Under the pieces are notes generated by a model, which saw only the letters and a program-made list of their open reading frames with translations, searched no databases and was not told where the DNA came from. This document shows positions 61,557 to 64,000 of a stretch of DNA of 64,000 nucleotides, piece by piece (positions within the stretch are counted from its first letter, which is position 1; each line of letters starts with the position of its first letter). The position numbers and the translations under genes are program-made. Source of the stretch: UBA1447 sp002329225 (GTDB lineage: Bacteria; Bacillota; Clostridia; Oscillospirales; Acutalibacteraceae); NCBI GenBank assembly GCA_050946835.1, contig JBMNVN010000004.1:62001-126000 (forward strand), written 5' to 3'.

Positions 61557-62750
61557 CTACCCCGCATGGAATCGCTTTGTTACATTGGCCGCCTTTGCCT
61601 TGATGTTTTCAAGATATTGGTCCGCTGACCTTTGCGCCGCTTCGAACACTCCGTTGAGTTTGAGTGCGGCTTCGGCAATGGAGCCTGAGGTCTCAATTTG
61701 TATGTTGCGTTCTTCAAGTTTATCTCTTGCGGTAGAAAGTTCCGTTTCCAGACTTTCAATCAACTTCTCCTGTTCAAGAATAATTTCAAAAAGTTCCGTT
61801 TTATTAAGACGCCTCAAAGGTAATTTATCTTTTTTACCTTTCTTCGATTTTTCCTCCGCACTTTTTTCCGCACTTTTGTCTTTACTTCTTTTTTTCTTCC
61901 TGACCTTTTTATCGGGAGCCGGTTCTCCAACTTCCGCTTCGCCTTCCGGCATCTGTTGCGGAGGGAGGGGACTTTGTTCGGGCAAATCCCTTCTTACGGG
62001 TTCATTGAACAGGTAGGGAGAGTTCAGGTCGGGAGTGAAGTCTTGAGGGGTGTAAGCAAAAGCTGTGTTAATCGGCGCCACCTGTATTGCCGGGGCTGTC
62101 TGTACTGCCGGAGCTATCGGGGTTACGGGCACCGGAGGCGCTACAGGAGCCGGAGGAGTTTGAAAAGGTTGAACACGGGGCGAGTCATAAGCGGGTTGAT
62201 ACTGTACCTGCTGCTGCATTGGAGCTTCGGCGACCGGAACGGAGGAGGGCGGAGAATAGACCGGCACTTGATACGCTGCAGCCGTTTGAGGCTGTACCGC
62301 AGGCGGGGCAGAAAAATCGACGGACAGAGGCATTGCCGGTTCCGCTTCTTTGAGCGGAGTCCTTTCTTCAGAATCAGTAGCGGCGGATTCCCCCGCATCC
62401 CTATGTCTGAACATCCGTCTAAGCCTGAACATGAGGTCGCCGGAGTCCAGAGGCAGAGTAAAGCATTCGTCAAGCTGTTCTTCAAGTTCAAGGCTCACTT
62501 CAGAGATGTTTTGTTTTTTTACAAATAAAATCTTCCCGACTGAACCGACGCTGCGGAAAAAAGAGACGAGCGCTTCATTATCGATATCATCAGCATAAAG
62601 GGCCACCAGGTCCATTTTGACCGCCGTGCCGATTACCGCCATCATATCATTAGGAGCGGAGGTAACTTCGGCACTAAGCCCGCTGGCTTGAAAGTGCCTT
62701 TCCAGCATAGCGGCGGAAATCTGTTCATTTGTGTTTATAAGTACTCTCAT
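61557..62750 (-). CDS. Receiver-like protein with Pro-rich linker and DivIVA-like coiled coil
   Basis: A 397-residue cytoplasmic protein without signal peptide or membrane segment. Residues 1-115 look like a pseudo-receiver (RVLINTNEQISAAMLERHF, DLVALYADD, KILFVKKQN), 120-270 is a Pro/Gln/Ala-rich linker, 275-305 is lysine-rich, and the rest is a coiled coil ending in IAEAALKLNGVFEAAQRSADQYLENI, a DivIVA/GpsB-type pattern. It is the first gene of pilus unit 1, carrying box B. The phospho-acceptor Asp of true receivers is not evident. A scaffold that places pilus assembly at chosen membrane sites is my inference. Confidence 0.7.
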   Translation of the reverse strand: MRVLINTNEQISAAMLERHFQASGLSAEVTSAPNDMMAVIGTAVKMDLVALYADDIDNEALVSFFRSVGSVGKILFVKKQNISEVSLELEEQLDECFTLPLDSGDLMFRLRRMFRHRDAGESAATDSEERTPLKEAEPAMPLSVDFSAPPAVQPQTAAAYQVPVYSPPSSVPVAEAPMQQQVQYQPAYDSPRVQPFQTPPAPVAPPVPVTPIAPAVQTAPAIQVAPINTAFAYTPQDFTPDLNSPYLFNEPVRRDLPEQSPLPPQQMPEGEAEVGEPAPDKKVRKKKRSKDKSAEKSAEEKSKKGKKDKLPLRRLNKTELFEIILEQEKLIESLETELSTARDKLEERNIQIETSGSIAEAALKLNGVFEAAQRSADQYLENIKAKAANVTKRFHAG

Positions 62751-62898
62751 CTGCTCTGCACACCTCGTAGCTCATAGTAGATTGAAGAAAATTCGGGAAC
62801 GGTTAATTATGTTGTAATATTAGACAATTAAACGAAACTAAACAAAACCGCCAACCGTTTGGACGAGTTGGGAACCGCCCCCATTAAACATCTACTCG

Positions 62899-62964
62899 AT
62901 TATACAACCCAAAGCGTCCACTCGCTTACAAATACTTGCGAATTTTTACAAGAAGTTGTGGCAA
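62899..62964 (-). promoter_or_regulatory. Activator-dependent promoter of pilus unit 1 (box B)
   Basis: On the minus strand the 38-bp box (complement of 62927-62964) has half-sites CACAACTTCTTGTA and CGCAAGTATTTGTA, 20 bases apart, then 22 bases and TATAAT (complement of 62899-62904): 31 of 38 bases match box A. It lies in the 454-base gap 62751-63204 between unit 1 and the divergent regulator. The right part of the gap (63100-63170) is very AT-rich with several TATAAT-like runs, probably the regulator's own promoter; no gene is seen. Confidence 0.75.
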
Positions 62965-63204
62965 GTTGTTGATTTAAGCCGCTTTTTATGTTATATAAGT
63001 GCTTGAGGAAACATACGACTCTTAATTGTTGTATTTTCACGACTCCGGCTAAAAAAGATGCGTCGCCTACCGACGTTGCCGCAGAGTTCATGATTAACCG
63101 CAATAAACTCGAAATATATATTATGTATAATATAATACTATAAATAAGTATATTTTTAAAAAAAGTTGCAATTCACACTTATTTTACGAACAGGCGGTGA
63201 AAAC

Positions 63205-64000
63205 ATGCAAAATCATTTGGATGAAGTCTACCGGGTTCTAAACACTTTTTGCAGGTCTACAGGAATCGGTGCCATGTGTTTCGGTAAAGAACTGAATATT
63301 GTTGCTGTGCGCCCTTCTCAAACAACAGCTAACGACTTTTTAAGCCTCGGCACCGGCAAATTGACTCAATTCCTTTTACAACTCCTGAGTCAGGACACCG
63401 ACGAAAAAAGTCTTTACATTTATGCCTCGGAAGGAAATATTCTCTGTGCCATTGTTCCGATTTGTCAAAACGGAGAATGCATGGGCCTTTTTGTAACACA
63501 GCTTATTCTGTTGAGGACTCCCGTAGGTGACGAGGCTGAAAAACTTGTTGACCTTATTAATCCCGGCGGGAATGAGAGGGAGGCAGTTTTAAGTATTCTC
63601 CGCCGCACTCCTGTACGCAGTTTTGAAAAAATCAACGCAATCGGCGAGAGTCTTGTCGCCCTTGTACACAGCGTGTTTAACGGTGTTAGTTTTACCTCTT
63701 TTTTACGGGGTGAACCCTCTGAGAACATTGAATACAGCGAGGATGAGCAGCCGGATGTTGTGATTGAGGATTTCGATGCAACCTTCCCCGTACGACAACT
63801 TCGATATGAAGATTATTTAAAATTTAAAGACGGAATCCGCACCGGAGATCCGGATCTTTTTGAAAAAGTTCTGGAGCAGCTGCCTCATGGCGCTATCCCT
63901 ACCCATCACTTAGACTCTAAAAGCTATCTTCGATCCCTCAAGTATAATTATATTAAATTAGGCGTTATGGCTTGTTTTATCGCAATAGAATCCGGTTCGC
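63205..64000 (+). CDS. AraC-type regulator of the pilus locus, N-terminal part (3' cut by window edge)
   Basis: The frame opens at ATG 63205 behind GGCGGTGA and runs off the window end after 265 codons. The start reads MQNHLDEVYRVLNTFCRSTG and the region near the end LRSLKYNYIKLGVMACFIAIESGS matches the part just before the HTH domain of AraC-type regulators linked to surface-protein (YSIRK) genes. The DNA-binding helices themselves lie beyond the window. It is divergent from unit 1; boxes A and B are plausible targets. Confidence 0.78.
   Translation, partial: MQNHLDEVYRVLNTFCRSTGIGAMCFGKELNIVAVRPSQTTANDFLSLGTGKLTQFLLQLLSQDTDEKSLYIYASEGNILCAIVPICQNGECMGLFVTQLILLRTPVGDEAEKLVDLINPGGNEREAVLSILRRTPVRSFEKINAIGESLVALVHSVFNGVSFTSFLRGEPSENIEYSEDEQPDVVIEDFDATFPVRQLRYEDYLKFKDGIRTGDPDLFEKVLEQLPHGAIPTHHLDSKSYLRSLKYNYIKLGVMACFIAIESGS

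Noticed and set aside
62927..62964. Boxes A and B as remnants of a duplicated coding region
   Set aside because: Similarity is limited to the 38 bases plus TATAAT at equal spacing; flanks are unrelated, as expected for a regulatory site.
1..64000. tRNA, rRNA, transposase or prophage genes
   Set aside because: I read both strands for tRNA-like arms, rRNA blocks, DDE/integrase motifs and terminal inverted repeats and found none that I could support; a tRNA search program would settle the first.

Overview
The window is chromosomal DNA from a Gram-positive anaerobe of the Clostridia, most likely an uncultured oscillospiraceal/ruminococcal gut-type lineage. Grounds: clostridial gene neighbourhoods (rsfS-leuS, yqeK-nadD, ywiB-like gene-argS, an M24 peptidase next to efp, a CD1247-type zinc-ribbon protein), strong AAGGAGG-type ribosome binding sites, frequent TTG/GTG starts, lipoprotein and LPXTG signals, and no outer-membrane genes. 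No rRNA, tRNA, CRISPR array or insertion sequence was seen. I worked by eye; no database search was run.

Layout. 1-3.4 kb: 3' end of smc, a PLP class III aminotransferase and a two-domain class II aldolase-like protein. 3.4-8.7 kb (minus): a GPH-type sugar symporter and four tandem GH16 glycoside hydrolases. 8.7-12.4 kb (minus): glycolytic operon pgk-tpiA-gpmI. 12.6-15.7 kb: a foldase-like lipoprotein and a small XRE/membrane-protein module. 16.0-20.6 kb (plus): ddl, a DUF1934 gene, argS and rocD. 20.6-29.6 kb: an anchored propeller-like protein, three tandem alpha/beta hydrolases, an orphan zinc-binding-type lipoprotein with altered metal site, and a secreted PHP hydrolase. 29.7-38.9 kb (minus): housekeeping genes (maf, NUDIX, CD1247-type, efp, M24 peptidase, rpsU, leuS, rsfS, yqeK, nadD) and an ABC exporter pair. 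39-48.4 kb (minus): two paralogous MFS carriers, a zinc-ribbon/TPR membrane protein, thiT under a TPP riboswitch, a radical SAM protein, another MFS carrier and a sortase. 48.7-50.2 kb (plus): an AbiE type IV toxin-antitoxin pair.

50.3-64 kb is the most interesting part: a sortase-dependent pilus locus on the minus strand with a divergent AraC-type regulator at the right edge (cut by the window end). Two transcription units can be inferred. Unit 1 (62.9 to 58.6 kb) encodes a cytoplasmic receiver-like/coiled-coil protein, a small LPQTG pilin, a second copy of the backbone pilin whose signal peptide is out of frame with the mature protein, and a 25-codon remnant of a class C sortase. Unit 2 (58.5 to 50.3 kb) encodes a signal peptidase I, a 1540-residue LPETG adhesin with a catalytically dead-looking CHAP-like domain, the intact backbone pilin and the intact class C sortase. 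Both units begin with the same 38-bp box (two direct half-sites, CGCAAnnnnnTGTA, 20-bp period) placed exactly 22 bp before a TATAAT, a strong candidate for the regulator's binding site. Both pilin genes also share a conserved 5' leader element that may fold as RNA. The pilin-hairpin-sortase block has plainly been duplicated and one copy has decayed or been switched off.
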